From Patescibacteria group bacterium UBA6164 (lineage in GTDB: Bacteria; Patescibacteriota; Gracilibacteria; BD1-5; UBA6164), in NCBI GenBank assembly GCA_002422305.1, contig DIUG01000048.1, forward strand, positions 1 to 41,431: DNA of 41,431 nt, in the 5' to 3' direction. A program made the translations under genes and the position numbers. The first letter of the stretch is position 1. The number at the start of each line of letters is the position of its first letter. Below are positions 1-8,794 of this stretch, one piece after another. The notes beneath the pieces were generated by a model. The model was given only the letters and a program-made list of their open reading frames with translations, searched no databases and had not been told where the DNA came from.

Positions 1-307
1 TATCAACTGTATCAAAACAAAAAAAATTATTTTCTTTATCTATTTTTCAAATAAATTTCACCATTATTTTTTCTACTTTTTCTCATAAATTATTCCATTC
101 TAATTTTCATAAATTAAAGCTATAATAATTTTTCAATTCTTTTGCTGATTTTTTATCTGTATCTCATAATTTACTAATCACTGTTGTTTTATATTCAAGC
201 ATATTTTCTAATATTGTTCTAATAAATTTTCTTTCTGATTTTTTCATTCAAAAACTTAATGACTTGACTATATTCAAAATAGTATGTTTAAGTATGTCTG
301 TTTTCAT
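1..307 (-). CDS. probable DDE transposase, N-terminal part (gene runs off the window)
   Basis: An open frame on the minus strand begins at the ATG at 307-305 and runs off the left edge (102 codons visible, in-frame TGA read as Gly). The N-terminus is rich in Lys and Asn and helical, with GMKKSERKFIRTILENMLEY near residue 20, and ends in FFCFDTVD. The last piece looks like the strand carrying the first catalytic Asp of DDE transposases, and the preceding helical region fits their N-terminal domain. The other catalytic residues lie outside the window, so the family is inferred. A 9-bp inverted repeat sits just upstream of the start. It lies next to a partly broken operon, which fits an insertion near a plastic site. 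Confidence 0.45.
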
Positions 308-313
308 AAAAAA

Positions 314-336
314 AGTGTTAATATTAAATTAACACT
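314..336. repeat. 9-bp inverted repeat between transposase-like gene and radical SAM operon
   Basis: Arms agtgttaat (314-322) and attaacact (328-336) are perfectly complementary around a 5-bp loop. The position directly upstream of the transposase-like start suggests an operator or part of an insertion-sequence end, but no T-run follows that would mark a terminator. Confidence 0.5.
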
Positions 337-381
337 AATTATACTGATTTATCAGCTTATTCAAGCCTTTATATTGATATT

Positions 382-414
382 TTTTCAAAAAAAACTATGC
401 CATTTTAGTATAAT
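382..414 (+). promoter_or_regulatory. putative promoter of the radical SAM operon
   Basis: A perfect TATAAT at 409-414 lies 7 bp before the ATG at 422. The region about 17 bp further upstream (tttttcaa) is only a weak -35 match. A start this close to the ATG would leave an almost leaderless transcript. Confidence 0.45.
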
Positions 415-421
415 AGATAAA

Positions 422-784
422 ATGAAGAAAATTTGAGTTAAAAATTTAATAATTAAGAAATTATCTAATAGATGTTGAAAATCAAAATATTCATTTAACT
501 CTATTAATAATAATAAATGTTTTTATCCATGGGAAAGAATAATTATTACTTTTGATTGAAGTGTATGAATATGTTGTCATGATTTAACTACAACATTAGA
601 GTTGGGAAATTTAAATGATTCAACAATAAATGAAATTTGGAATTGAAAAATAATTAAAGATTTAAGAAAAAAACATATAGAATGAAATTTAAAGGGGACA
701 GTTTGTTATAATTGTTCTTCTAAAATAACTCTAGATAAGCTTGATAAAATGAAAGAAAATGAATTTAAATTTATAAAAATATAA
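422..784 (+). CDS. stand-alone SPASM-domain protein (radical SAM C-terminal module)
   Basis: 120 residues. After about 30 basic residues comes CFYPWERIIITFDGSVGICC, then LGNLNDSTINEIWNGK, a stretch with conserved Arg and His, and a final CYNCSS. This is the usual order of a SPASM auxiliary iron-sulphur cluster domain at the end of radical SAM peptide-modifying enzymes: C..PW, dG.v..CC.D, lGN..e.s..eIWn, C..C. The radical SAM core is absent and nothing upstream encodes it, so this is either the 3' remnant of a larger gene or a free module acting with the next protein. The ATG at 422 has a TATAAT box just before it. The stop is separated by 1 bp from the radical SAM gene, so the two are co-transcribed. 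Confidence 0.7.
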
Positions 785-785
785 T

Positions 786-1982
786 ATGAATATTGAATTA
801 CTTAATGGAAAAATTAAATTTAACAATAAAACATTATCATTAGAGTTTTTTTTAGATAATAATCAATGTTTTTATAAAAAAGATAATAAAGAATTTAAAA
901 CTATAACTTTAGATAATTTAAATTCAGAAGTAAAAAAAGCTAGAATAGAAATTACTCTTAAGTGTAATATGGCATGTAATTATTGTATTGTTTATAAAAA
1001 TTTTGTTGAGCAAGCAAATAATCATATGAGTTTAGAAAATGCTAAAAAGACTTTAGATAAAATTAACTCATATTGAACAATAAAATCATTAATGATTATT
1101 TGATGAGAACCATTAAGTAATCCTGAATCATTAAAATATTTGTGTACTAATTTTGATTGAAAAAAAGCTATATTCACTAATTGATATTTTATTACTCCTG
1201 AGTGGATTAATTTTTTTAATAAAACTAATTCAAGAATTATGATATCTTTAGATTGAAAAAGGAATCATAATATTAATAGATTAGATAAATCTGGAAATGA
1301 AACTTTTTCTATAATAGTAGATAAGATAAAATTAATAAAAAAATATTGATGAAATTTTACTTTAAATACATTAGTTACTAATAATACAGTTAATGAATTG
1401 TATGATATTTTTATTTATTTTGTGGAAGAATTAAAAATTGATTCTTTTTGATTAAGTTATCCTCATTATACAAAAGAAAATATAGAGTTTGCTAAAGATT
1501 TCGATTATAAAGAGTATACAAAAAATATGAAAAAAATTTTTGATTACTCTAAAAAAAATTGAATTTATGTAAATCAATTAAAGAATATATTAAAATATGT
1601 TCTTTATTGAAAGAAAAAAGAATATGCTTGTAAAATAGTTTGAGAACAAATTACTTTTTATCCTGATTGAAAACAAACTTTTTGTACTAAATTAGATAAA
1701 TTAGAAAAAAAAGTTACACCATATGAAATAAAAAGAGATTTACCAATTATTAGTAATGAAAAATGTGATTCATGCATCTCAAAGATGATTTGTTGAGGTG
1801 GATGCCCTTGGGATAATGAATTTGATGAGTCAAAATATGATATAAGAATGTGTCATTTTAATATAGAATTAACTAATTATATTATTGAAGATATATATAA
1901 TGAGGCATTAATATTATATAATAATTGATTAGATATTGATAAATGATTAGAATCTATTTATTCTAAAATGTTAAAAAAATAA
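786..1982 (+). CDS. radical SAM/SPASM enzyme
   Basis: 398 residues with about 60 N-terminal residues before the core. The radical SAM cluster motif CNMACNYC uses Cys60, Cys64 and Cys67, followed by GGEP at 106-109 in which both glycines are TGA codons. The C-terminus has a Cys-rich SPASM region: CKIVGEQITFYPDGKQTFC, CDSC and CGGGCPWD. The family makes a 5'-deoxyadenosyl radical from S-adenosylmethionine and often modifies peptides or small molecules; the substrate here is unknown. It is the only complete catalytic core among three SPASM-bearing frames in this operon, so it probably defines the pathway. No short precursor-peptide gene is visible beside it. Spacing to both neighbours is 1 bp. 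Confidence 0.88.
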
Positions 1983-1983
1983 T

Positions 1984-2322
1984 ATGGAAAATTTTGATCT
2001 TAAAATAAATAAACTTCTTTGATGAAAAGATTTATTTGATAAATCTGATTATTTTATTGTAACTAATATTTGATTGATTTATAATGAATTTGTTAATAAA
2101 TATTGAAATTCAAAATTAGAAAAGAAAAATATTTGGAAATCATCTTTATTAAATATAAAAGAGAAAAATATAGTTATAACAAAAATACCACCTTGAAATA
2201 ATTTATTAGATTATTTAAAATTAGTTAAGTTTTATAATAAAAAAATTATATTATGCTGATTTTGTTGAACATTATTAAATGATTATAAAATTTGATCTAT
2301 TATTGGTAATTACCGTTATTAA
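1984..2322 (+). pseudogene. truncated protein, nucleoside-phosphorylase-like
   Basis: 112 residues. The stretch VITKIPPGNNLLDYLKLV followed by KIILCGFCGTLLNDYKIGS recalls nucleoside phosphorylases, where a PPG segment and a Gly-rich strand-turn (G..G.L....iGd) precede the ribose-binding region. Family members are usually about twice as long, and this frame stops right after the Gly-rich segment, so a broken gene is likely. The 3' end overlaps in another frame with a SPASM fragment starting at 2279, as if a deletion joined two genes. The assignment rests on one local similarity and could be wrong. A functional small protein cannot be excluded. Confidence 0.35.
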
Positions 2323-2500
2323 TAATAATTGAGATATTCAACTTTGTCCTTTTATGAGAATTAAATTATGAAACATAAAAAATAATACATTAGATGAAAT
2401 ATATAATACTGATAAATATAAAAAATTGATAGTAAAGATTTATGAAAATAATTTATTGCCAGTTTGTGAAAGGTGTTGTTGAATTGAGGTAAAAAAATAA
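2279..2500 (+). pseudogene. SPASM-domain C-terminal fragment
   Basis: 73 codons from the ATG at 2279, in the +1 frame relative to the preceding truncated gene and overlapping it by 44 bp. It reads NNNGDIQLCPFMRIKLGNIK, then a helix with LDEIYN, and ends in PVCERCCGIEVKK. That is the last third of a radical SAM/SPASM protein (dG....CPf, lGN, eI, C..CC) without the radical SAM core. The likely reading is a remnant of a second radical SAM gene fused by deletion to the phosphorylase-like fragment. A real short module like the one at 422 is the alternative. Confidence 0.55.
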
Positions 2501-2519
2501 TTTTTAATATTATTATTAT

Positions 2520-3188
2520 ATGAATTATATAGTTAAAAATAGAAAAGCTTATGATAAATGGGCTCAAACTTATGATGATTGAAATAATCCTCATATTTTG
2601 ATGGAACATAATAGTGTTTTAGAATTAGTTAATCCTAATAAGTGAGAAAAAATTTTAGATGCTTGATGTTGAACATGAAAATATAGTATTGAATTTTTTA
2701 ATATAGGTGCTGATGTTGTATGATGCGATTTTTCTGAAGAAATGATAATGAAAGCGAAATTAAAAAAAGATAAAATAAATTATGATATAGTTGATTTATC
2801 AAAAAAATTACCTTACAAAAATTGAGAGTTTGATAAAATAAATTGTTCTCAAGTATTAAAACATATTGATAATATTAATATTCCAATTTCTGAATTTTTT
2901 AGAGTTTTGAAAAAATGATGAACATTTACTTTTTCAGTTACTCATCCAGATAGGCCAAGAGAAATGTATAAGTTTAGAAAACAAATGAATTTTAATTTGG
3001 TAATAGAGTCAGATATATTTCATCATAGATTTTTTGATTATATTGAAGCTATAAATTCTATTTGATTTAAAATTAATAAAATTAAACAGATTTGTTTAAA
3101 TGAAGATGCTAAAAAATTAATAGAAGAAGATGATTATAATAAAATGGTATGAAGACCAGAAATTATTATTTTTAATTTAATAAAATAA
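2520..3188 (+). CDS. class I SAM-dependent methyltransferase
   Basis: 222 residues. Motif I ILDAGCGTGKYS (about residues 45-56) binds S-adenosylmethionine. GADVVGCDFSEEMI forms the second strand with its acidic end, and DKINCSQVLKHI then FFRVLKKGGTFTFSVTHP match motifs post-II and III of the Methyltransf_11/25 type. The protein is complete by length. The acceptor is unknown; enzymes of this group methylate small molecules such as quinones, sugars or natural-product scaffolds. Its stop overlaps the next gene's ATG by 1 bp, so translational coupling is likely. In this operon it may modify the same product as the radical SAM enzyme. Confidence 0.85.
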
Positions 3189-4208
3189 TGGAGAATCTTG
3201 AGTTGGGAAATAATTTGAATTCTGAAGTTATTAATATATTTAATAAATATATCATTTTTTTTGAATAAAAAATTTAATAATATTGACTGAATATTTACTT
3301 ATGGTTCATTTGCTAGATGAGATTTTAATAAATGAAGTGATATAGATTTGTTTCTTATTTTAGATATAGAAACATATTACCATGATTTTTTAGTTGATAA
3401 TATTGACTGAATACAGATTACTACAGAAATATTAGATAAATCTAATTTTTATAAAAATATTTTTGATAACAGATTAGCTCAAGCAAAAGTTATATTAGAT
3501 AATAACTATAAATTAATAGATAAACAAAAAGATTTAAAGAAAAATTTTTTTAATAAAGATAATATTGATTATAGAATTTCAACAAGAAAATTATTATTAA
3601 ATGATATTTTATCAAATTATGATAATTTATGAGATATAGAAAAAGTTCTTTGTATATTTACCTTCATAAAGTTATATTCTTTGATTATAATGGATTTAAA
3701 ATCTAAGATACCATCTAAAAAATTAGAGAACAAAGAAGTATTGGATTTTTTAGATAATGAAGATAAAATTAAATGGTTAGATTTAATAAAATTATGATTT
3801 GATAATGAAAATATAGAATATAAATATGAAAAGATTTCTAAAATAATTTATAAGATTTCTATAAAAGTAAAAAAATCGTTAGATATTGATAGTAATACTC
3901 CGTTTATATCTAGAGTAGAGGATAGATACTATAATGATTTTTTAGATTCTACAATCAATAATAATACTTTTATCCCATTAATTACTTGGATAGAAATAAT
4001 TATTTCGAAATATTGTATATTTCATACAGATAATAATTCATTAAAATTTTCTGATTTTACTTTAGATGTTGAAGCAATTAAAATTTTAAAAGATAATGTA
4101 GTAATAAAAAATGAATTATCAAAAATAGAAAAATTATTGATAAATATAGATAAAGATTTATTAAATAAACTTTATTTTAATATGTCTGATTTAATAAATA
4201 AAATTTAG
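3188..4208 (+). pseudogene. nucleotidyltransferase with a frameshift in a poly-T run
   Basis: The ATG at 3188 gives 26 codons ending in NIFNKYIIFFE and a stop at 3266-3268. The frame one base further on continues without a stop to the TAG at 4206-4208. There it reads IFTYGSFARGDFNKGSDIDL, the GS....GSDiDl signature of the NTP_transf_2 (MNT/kanamycin nucleotidyltransferase-like) fold with two metal-binding Asp residues. The two frames meet in a run of eight T at 3255-3262; seven T would join them into one protein of about 340 residues with a long helical C-terminus. It may be a pseudogene, a sequencing error, or a gene rescued by polymerase slippage. A start at TTG 3261 is a further option. 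The substrate is unknown. Confidence 0.75.
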
Positions 4209-4212
4209 AAAT

Positions 4213-4818
4213 ATGGAAGTTATAGATATAAGCAGTAATATATCATGAGAAAATTTATTTAAATGACAATCTTTTCCAGATATAAAATATGAAAAATCAT
4301 TAGAAAACTGAAATTGTTGTAATATTAGTAAATTAAATAATTTAAATTCACATTTATGAGCTCATATAGATTTCCCATTTCATATTTTAAAAAATTGAAA
4401 AAAAAGTGGAGAATATGAATTTTCTAAATTTTATTGAGAGTGTTATGTTATTGAAATTATTGAGTGAATTAATATAAAAGATAAAATCATAAATTTAGAT
4501 TTAACTGATAAAATTTTATTAATTAAAACAGTTAATTTAAATAATAAAAATGATGATTATTTTTTTCTCAAAGAAGAAGATACAGATTTTATTATTAGTA
4601 AATGAATCAAAAATATTTGAGTAGATACTTTTAGTATAGATTGATTTTGAAATATGGATTTTACCAACCATAATAATTTTTTTTTGAATGATATATTAAT
4701 TTATGAATGATTAGAATTAAGTAAAGTTGAAGAGTGAAAATATTATTTTTTTTGATTACCATTAAAAATAAATTGATTAGAAGCTAGTTTAGTAAGAGCA
4801 TTTTTATTAAAATTATAA
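4213..4818 (+). CDS. cyclase / kynurenine-formamidase family protein
   Basis: 201 residues. SHLGAHIDFPFH carries His47, His51, Asp53 and His57, the metal-binding H-x-G-x-H-x-D-x-P-x-H motif of the Cyclase family (PF04199: bacterial arylformamidases, isatin hydrolase, polyketide cyclase relatives). GIKNIGVDTFSID and the C-terminal ILIYEGLELSKV and FFGLPLKINGLEASLVRAF also follow the family pattern. Members hydrolyse amide or ring bonds with a bound divalent metal. The conserved GTH has become GAH, which keeps both His. It is the last gene of the operon and is followed 10 bp later by a strong terminator. Its substrate is probably the product of the upstream enzymes, but this is inference. Confidence 0.8.
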
Positions 4819-4827
4819 AAAAATAAT

Positions 4828-4860
4828 AAAACTCTAGATTTTTAAATCTAGAGTTTTTCT
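4828..4860 (+). terminator. rho-independent terminator of the radical SAM operon
   Basis: Arms aaactctagattt and aaatctagagttt form a perfect 13-bp stem (4829-4841 and 4844-4856), followed by a T-rich run. Confidence 0.85.
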
Positions 4861-4979
4861 TTTAATTGAGCCTAAAACTAAGGGGGTAAAAAGTTTAGAC
4901 GTTAAAATAGGCACCTCCAAATTGAAAATTAAAAATCTCCTTATAAATTAATTTTATAAAATTACTAGGGAGATTTTTA
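4861..4979 (-). terminator. convergent intergenic region with terminator-like stem at the end of the helicase gene
   Basis: Inverted arms taaaaatctcc (4930-4940) and ggagattttta (4969-4979) form a stem that overlaps the stop codon of the minus-strand helicase gene and can end transcription from either side. The preceding 4868-4920 is richer in GC than its surroundings and contains a loose inverted pair (gcctaaaac / gttaaaataggc). No coding frame is visible. Confidence 0.5.
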
Positions 4980-7900
4980 TTTGCTTATTTTTTCTTCAGC
5001 AAATTTTTTTAATGGAGTATTAAAATAATACTCTGTTAATTTTGTATATTCTTCAATTCATTTATTTTCAAGTATCTCAATAATTCTTTGTAATGCTAAT
5101 AATTTATTTATCTTTACTTCCTTATATATTTCAAGCTTTCTAATTAACTTTTCTTTAAAATCATCTTTTAAAATATAATTTTTAAATCATTGTAAATCAT
5201 TAATTATTTTTTCATCAAAAAATAAACTAAATCTTGTTAGAAATACAAGTAATCAATTTTTTACCTTAATTACTCACAATGAATTTAGAAAAAATAATCT
5301 TTCTTTTAATTCACTTATTGTATAGTTTCATCTATATATTTTTTGTAGATGAATTAATAAATAATTAAGATTGATAGTTTTTTTATCATCTATTTTTAAA
5401 TAATCATTATAAATATAATTCAATATTATTTTTGATTCTTTTGAACTTACTTCAAAATGTTTAATTAAATTATCTTTGTTTTTAATTTTTATTACTCATT
5501 TTTTTTCAATTATTATATTTTTAAATAAATAATAATTTTTTATTTTTTCATAAAAATCAGCATTATTATTTTCTTCAAATTTTTCTATATTTTTAACTCT
5601 TTTTAAAAAAATGTTAAAAATATTATCTCTAAAATTTTCATCTTTTAGTATATTTCAAGCTTCAATAACTACATCAATTTCTTCATTTTCATTTGATTTT
5701 CACAATATTTTTAATGATTTTATAGTATTAGTAACTTTGTTTATTTTAACTCTTCTATATTCAAAATCATCTCATAAATCATCTATAAAATTTTCTTCTA
5801 AATTATTTAAATCTATAGCTTTTTTTTCTAGAATTATTTTTTTAGCTATTACTTTTGCTAATATTTTTTCTTCTTGATTCAAAAAATTATCTTTTTCAAT
5901 AATATCATAACAATCATTTAAAATCTTATTTTCAACCTTATTAAATAATATATAAGTATTATCATACTTTCTTTTAAGTATATTAATTCAATTAAAATTT
6001 TCATTTTCTAAGAAACTTAACAAAATTTTAATTTCCGTAATCCAATTTTTATTATTAGTTTTTATTCAACTTTTAATAGCTATTTCTCTAGGTGAAAGTA
6101 TTACTTTATTTTTAATATTTACATGCTTTAAAAAATTTTGAATATTATAATACTTTAATCAACTATAACTTAAATTTTTAATTCTATTTTCAATATCTTT
6201 TTTATCATATAAAATTATATTTTGAGAGTATTTTCAATCTCTTCAAGCTCTTCATATTTCTTGAGTATAATCTTCAATATTTCAAGGTAAATCATAGTGA
6301 ATTACATATCGTACATTTTCTTTATCTATTCACATTCAAAATGCTTTTGTAGCAACTATTGCATTAAGTTTTCAATTTATAAAATTTTCTTGAATTTCTT
6401 TTTTATCATTTAATTTCATTTTAGCATAAAATGATTTTATATTTATTCATTCATCTTTTAAATGTTTTTCGATTTCAATAGCTGATTTTACTCTTCATGT
6501 AAAAATAATAATAGGATTTTTATCTATATTTATTTCTTTAATTTTATTTACAAGAATTTCTAATTTATCTTCTTTTTTAGCTATATTTATAACACTTCAT
6601 TTTATGTTTTCTTTAAATATTTCTTTTGCTTTTATTAATTTTATATCTTTATCATTAAAATAATCTAGTATTCATTTTTCTACATCTACAGTTGCAGTAG
6701 CTGTAAGTAAAGTTAGATTTATTTTTTTATTTAAATTTTTCTTTTCTATGTCTCGGGTGAAGTATTTTATAAAAAAATAATCAGGTCTAAATTCTTGTCA
6801 CCATAAAATAAGAGTGTGCGCTTCATCTATAACAACTCTTGAAATATATCTATTTTGTAATAATTCTAATATTTTTTCACTTCTTAATGCTTCCGGAGTT
6901 ATAAATAATATTTTAGTTTCTCAAGATTTAATTTTATTATAAATTATATCTTTTTCTATTCAGTTTTGATCTCATGATAAATAATTTACTTCATTAAATT
7001 GCTTCTCTCTTAATCAATCTATTTGATCTTTAATTAATGCTTTTAAAGGAGTAATAATTAAAGTTAAGTGTCATAATTTTTTACCAATAATCCATGCTGG
7101 CAATTGATATATTAATGATTTTCAACCTCATGTTGAAAGAATTGTTAAAAAATCATTATTTTCTAATCAATTTTTAACTCATTGTATTTGAGTTTCTCAT
7201 CTAAAATTATTAAATCAAGAAAAATTATTTAAATGATTTTTTATTTCTTTATTGAAATTTTTTGAAATATTGAAATAAAAAGGATTAAGTATATTTCTTA
7301 GATTATTTCTTAATTCTAAATTTTCATTAAATACAAAATCAGAAAGTGTAATAGTTTTTTTATGTATAAAAAGTATTAAATATGAAATAGATAATTTCAT
7401 ATTATTATTTCATTTTAATATATATTCACTTATTTCTTTAAAACTTTCATTATTAAATAAACCTTTACTTGATAATAAATATTTTATTTCATTTAATAAT
7501 TCTGTATTAGATAGATTTTTAATTTTATTTCAATTTATATTATTATAAAAGTTAAAAAACTCATTATAATATTTATTTTCATTAAGTAATGAAAATAATA
7601 TATTTTTTAGATTATCACTAAAATTATGAAATATTTTTATATTTTTTTCTAACACTTCAAAAGTAGTTTTAGAATCTTCTAATGTATCATTATTAATTGA
7701 TTTCTTTAGATTGTGATGAGTTTTATTAAATGAAATTAAGCTATCTATAAGTAGAGTATCAATATTATTTTTTTTATGATTACTTAATGTAGGTAATTTT
7801 CATCAGTCATATCAAAAAAAATTATGACAAATCTTATAGTCTGAATTATTTAATATTTTACTAAGTTCTATTTTACTCACTTTTTTTTCTATTTTTTCTT

Positions 7901-8003
7901 TATATTTTATATTTTCTCAATCAAAAAATACATCATTATATATATTAATTCAATGATTGTTTGTATTTTCGTTTCAATATAAGTCAAAAGTAGAGATTTT
8001 CAT
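4977..8003 (-). CDS. RecQ-type DEAH helicase with N-terminal exonuclease-like domain
   Basis: 1008 residues, starting at the ATG complementary to 8001-8003 and preceded by a good promoter. Residues 1-120 resemble a DEDD 3'-5' exonuclease: FDLY (Asp7), ICHNFFGYD (His60, Asp66), IDTL (Asp82), then HHNL (His97) and ED (Asp110). The Glu normally two residues after the first Asp appears replaced by Tyr9, so activity is doubtful. The helicase core follows: STGGGKS (290-296), ITPLKALIKDQIDGL, DEAH (393-396), LLTATAT, IIFTGR, ATKAFGMGIDKENVRYVIHY and QEIGRAGRDGKY (near 585), typical of RecQ. The last ~400 residues are Lys/Asn-rich and I see no zinc-binding Cys cluster of a RecQ C-terminus. The order resembles the exonuclease-helicase fusion of WRN. 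Likely role: ATP-driven 3'-5' unwinding in repair or defence. Confidence 0.87.
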
Positions 8004-8031
8004 AAATATTATATATTTTATATATAATATT

Positions 8032-8061
8032 ATTTTATCACATAATTATCTGTATTGTCAA
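8032..8061 (-). promoter_or_regulatory. promoter of the RecQ-type helicase gene
   Basis: On the minus strand TTGACA (8061-8056) and TAAAAT (8037-8032) are 18 bp apart, about 30 bp before the start codon. The same arrangement precedes mltG. Confidence 0.6.
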
Positions 8062-8320
8062 AAAAATAATTATTTAAATTAATAAAATTTTATGCTTTTA
8101 TTATCTAATAAATTTAAAACTACTTACTATTTTATTTAAAATAATAGCATTTTTTATTTTTTATTATATTATTTAATAGTTATATTAATATAGTGTAGAA
8201 ATTATAATTAAAATGTCATAAAAAGAAAAATAGAATTTCCTTTAAAATAAAGTTTCATTTTTAAAATAAAAAATATAATAAATAAGATAAAATTAATTTG
8301 ATTTATAAAAATAAAGTTAT
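8062..8320. other. AT-rich intergenic region between divergent genes
   Basis: About 260 bp of nearly pure A/T. I see no coding frame, no clear hairpin and no convincing promoter for the downstream glycosylase gene. Confidence 0.5.
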
Positions 8321-8707
8321 ATGACTAGAATAAATCTTGTAAATGTGAAAGAATTATATGATCAACATCTTTTATCAGAACATAGGGAAATAAAAAGAAT
8401 TCCTAATGTAATAAAGTCATGAAAATATAAATATGAAGATATTCCTAATAAATATGTATTATGAAAATGACATGTTAAATTTTTTTACAATAAGTTAAAA
8501 TTTTTACATAAAAGATATAATTTATTGTATAATGAATGTTTAAATAGAAAATTTAAAGTAGAAAATTATGAAGAATCTTTTTTAAATTTACCAGATGAAT
8601 TATATAATGATTATTATCCTTTAGAAGAAGATATTGAAATAAATATTAAAAGATTAAAAGAAAAGTATAAAACTAATTTTTATAGATATTATTGAGAAAT
8701 TAAATAA
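8321..8707 (+). CDS. denV: pyrimidine-dimer DNA glycosylase (T4 endonuclease V family)
   Basis: 128 residues that follow T4 endonuclease V nearly end to end. The protein begins MTRINLVNVKELYDQHLLSE, keeping the catalytic Thr2 (whose amino group attacks the sugar after Met removal), Arg3, Arg22 and Glu23 (in EHREI). VLGKGHVKFFYNKLKFLHKR and LPDELYNDYYPLEEDIEIN match the middle and the C-terminal third, and it ends FYRYYGEIK, the family's WYxYYG region. The enzyme flips out and excises UV-induced cyclobutane pyrimidine dimers and nicks the abasic site. An AT-rich genome offers many TT sites. It is transcribed away from the helicase gene. A phage origin of the family is known; its neighbours here are chromosomal. 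Confidence 0.95.
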
Positions 8708-8727
8708 ATGTATTTTTTATAATAAAC

Positions 8728-8754
8728 TTGTTTTTTACAAAAAATCAATATACT
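8728..8754 (+). promoter_or_regulatory. putative promoter of der
   Basis: TTGTTT (8728-8733) and TATACT (8749-8754) are separated by 15 bp, 40 bp before the der start. The same TTGTTTTTTA ... TATACT layout and spacing occurs upstream of rpoB. Confidence 0.45.
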
Positions 8755-8794
8755 TTATTTGGTAAAAAATATTATATAAAAATAATCAAAAAAA

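Noticed and set aside
786..1076. Many apparent pseudogenes broken by TGA, for example the radical SAM gene ending at 1076
   Set aside because: The breaks occur at conserved glycines and vanish under genetic code 25, so these are intact genes.
5611..5877. Plus-strand reading frame inside the helicase gene
   Set aside because: It lies wholly within the minus-strand helicase frame, which has recognisable motifs and continuous translation; its composition (Phe/Ser/Ile-rich) is that of an antisense shadow.
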